Assembly: GCA_030686995.1 (NCBI GenBank)
Contig: CM060684.1
Span: 7,585,897-7,649,896, forward strand
DNA: 64,000 bases
Origin: Artemisia argyi
Taxonomy: Eukaryota > Streptophyta > Magnoliopsida > Asterales > Asteraceae
Direction: 5' to 3'
Part shown: positions 63,362 to 64,000 of the stretch, piece after piece
How positions within the stretch are numbered: the first letter of the stretch is position 1
Layout: each line of letters starts with the position of its first letter
Position numbers and translations under genes: made by a program
Notes under the pieces: model-generated
The model's database searches: none
What the model saw: only the letters and a program-made list of their open reading frames with translations
Told to the model about the DNA's origin: nothing

Positions 63362-64000
63362 TTAATCTTCATCGTTGCTTCTTGTTAAATCTTGAACTCC
63401 GAGCATCTGTCGCATTGTCATGAACTTCAATCTTGGTAGAGCCTTTGTTAGTATATCCGCTCTTTGTAGTTCTCCTCTGACATGTTCTATGTTGATGTGT
63501 CCATTCTCTACGCATTCTCGAATGAAATGGTATCGAATGTCGATGTGTTTACTTCTTCCATGAAATACTAGGTTCTTTACTAATGCTATTGCTGAAACGT
63601 TATCGATCTTTAACGTTATCTTTTGTTCTTCATTTCCAGTTAATTCACTGAGTAATCTTTTCAACCATAGTGCTTGACATGCTGCTGCTGTAGCCGCCAT
63701 AAATTCTGATTCACATGATGATAGTGCCACTGTCGGTTGTTTCTGAGTGCTCCATGTAATGGGTGACTCTCCAAAATAAAATACTACGCCTGTAGTTCCT
63801 TTTCCTTGATCAGTGTTGATTCCATAGCTACTATCACTATATCCTGTAATCTTGCAGCCGCCTTCTTTCTTGTAAATTATGCCGTGCTCTCTTGTTCCTT
63901 TGATGTATCGGATTACTTGCTTTACTTCTTTCAGGTGATGGTCTTTTGGTTCTTGCATCCATCTGCTGAGTAGTCCGACTGAATAACTAAGATCTGGTCT
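63362..64000 (-). CDS. pol: Element G Pol, C-terminal part (Copia RT end and RNase H), runs off the edge
   Basis: The minus-strand frame is open from the window edge to a TAA at 63362, at least 212 residues. It begins with the end of reverse transcriptase (Arg-Pro-Asp-Leu-Ser-Tyr-Ser-Val-Gly) and continues into RNase H (Tyr-Ser-Asp-Ser-Ser-Tyr, Ser-Ser-Cys-Glu-Ser-Glu-Phe, Lys-Ile-Asp-Asn). It ends with the His-Val-Arg-Gly-Glu, Ala-Asp-Ile-Leu-Thr-Lys region. No damage is visible. The remainder of the element lies beyond position 64000. Confidence 0.9.
   Translation of the reverse strand, partial: RPDLSYSVGLLSRWMQEPKDHHLKEVKQVIRYIKGTREHGIIYKKEGGCKITGYSDSSYGINTDQGKGTTGVVFYFGESPITWSTQKQPTVALSSCESEFMAATAAACQALWLKRLLSELTGNEEQKITLKIDNVSAIALVKNLVFHGRSKHIDIRYHFIRECVENGHINIEHVRGELQRADILTKALPRLKFMTMRQMLGVQDLTRSNDED

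Overview
The window looks like nuclear DNA of a eudicot plant, probably Asteraceae. It has spliced genes with GT-AG introns, TIR-NB-ARC-LRR genes, a C1-like (DC1) zinc-finger gene, plant Copia and Gypsy retrotransposons, tRNA-derived SINEs and MITEs. The family placement is inference from the style of the Athila-like and SIRE-like elements; no species can be named from sequence alone.

Positions 1-19555 are almost entirely nested retrotransposon. A minus-strand Athila/Tat-like Gypsy element (A) runs off the left edge. It is split by a complete plus-strand relative (B, 649-8364, TSD ACAAT) and, inside its own LTR, by a minus-strand Copia/SIRE-like derivative (C, 10935-18851, TSD TCCAC). None of the three shows a reverse transcriptase: B has gag plus a protease fused to an integrase tail, A has only a protease-like protein, and C has only a coiled-coil Gag.

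19556-24352 holds AT-rich spacer, a broken DC1-domain gene, a minus-strand 'gypsy-type transposase' Gag fragment, and an LTR-like segment. The LTR-like segment supplies the TATA box in front of TNL1. TNL1 (24440-28844, four exons, about 1353 aa) is a full-length TIR-NB-ARC-LRR immune-receptor gene whose LRR part has grown by tandem duplication of a 47-codon unit. A same-strand paralogue, TNL2 (61451-63027), lies 32 kb downstream. It is dead: it has a nonsense codon in the TIR domain and a Copia element inserted in the NB-ARC domain. The two keep the same first intron, so this is a small NLR cluster.

Between the paralogues lie several elements and relics. An apparently intact Copia element (30261-38225, TSD GAAAC, one 1355-aa polyprotein) interrupts what looks like a terminal exon. 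After it come foldback and MITE elements, one framed by (AT)n, and an O-fucosyltransferase pseudogene. Next are a near-perfect 82-bp inverted repeat, a TRIM-like element, several tRNA-derived SINE-like repeats and CACTA-like subterminal repeats. Two related small secreted-peptide ORFs, the 3' exons of a bHLH transcription factor (47345-48585, minus) and three MITEs follow. The block ends with an old LTR carrying a hAT-like MITE and a second young Copia element (53355-59234, TSD ACATC). The right edge is the 3' half of another Copia element.

The biology is an NLR resistance-gene neighbourhood being broken up by successive transposon insertions. I did not find a clearly new enzymatic or defence system. 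The most unusual signals are regulatory or structural: a seven-copy TGACG/CGTCA array in the Athila-like LTR, a 24-copy AACTCG motif array in the leader of element C, the LTR-like promoter of TNL1, and the long perfect hairpin at 40.6 kb.
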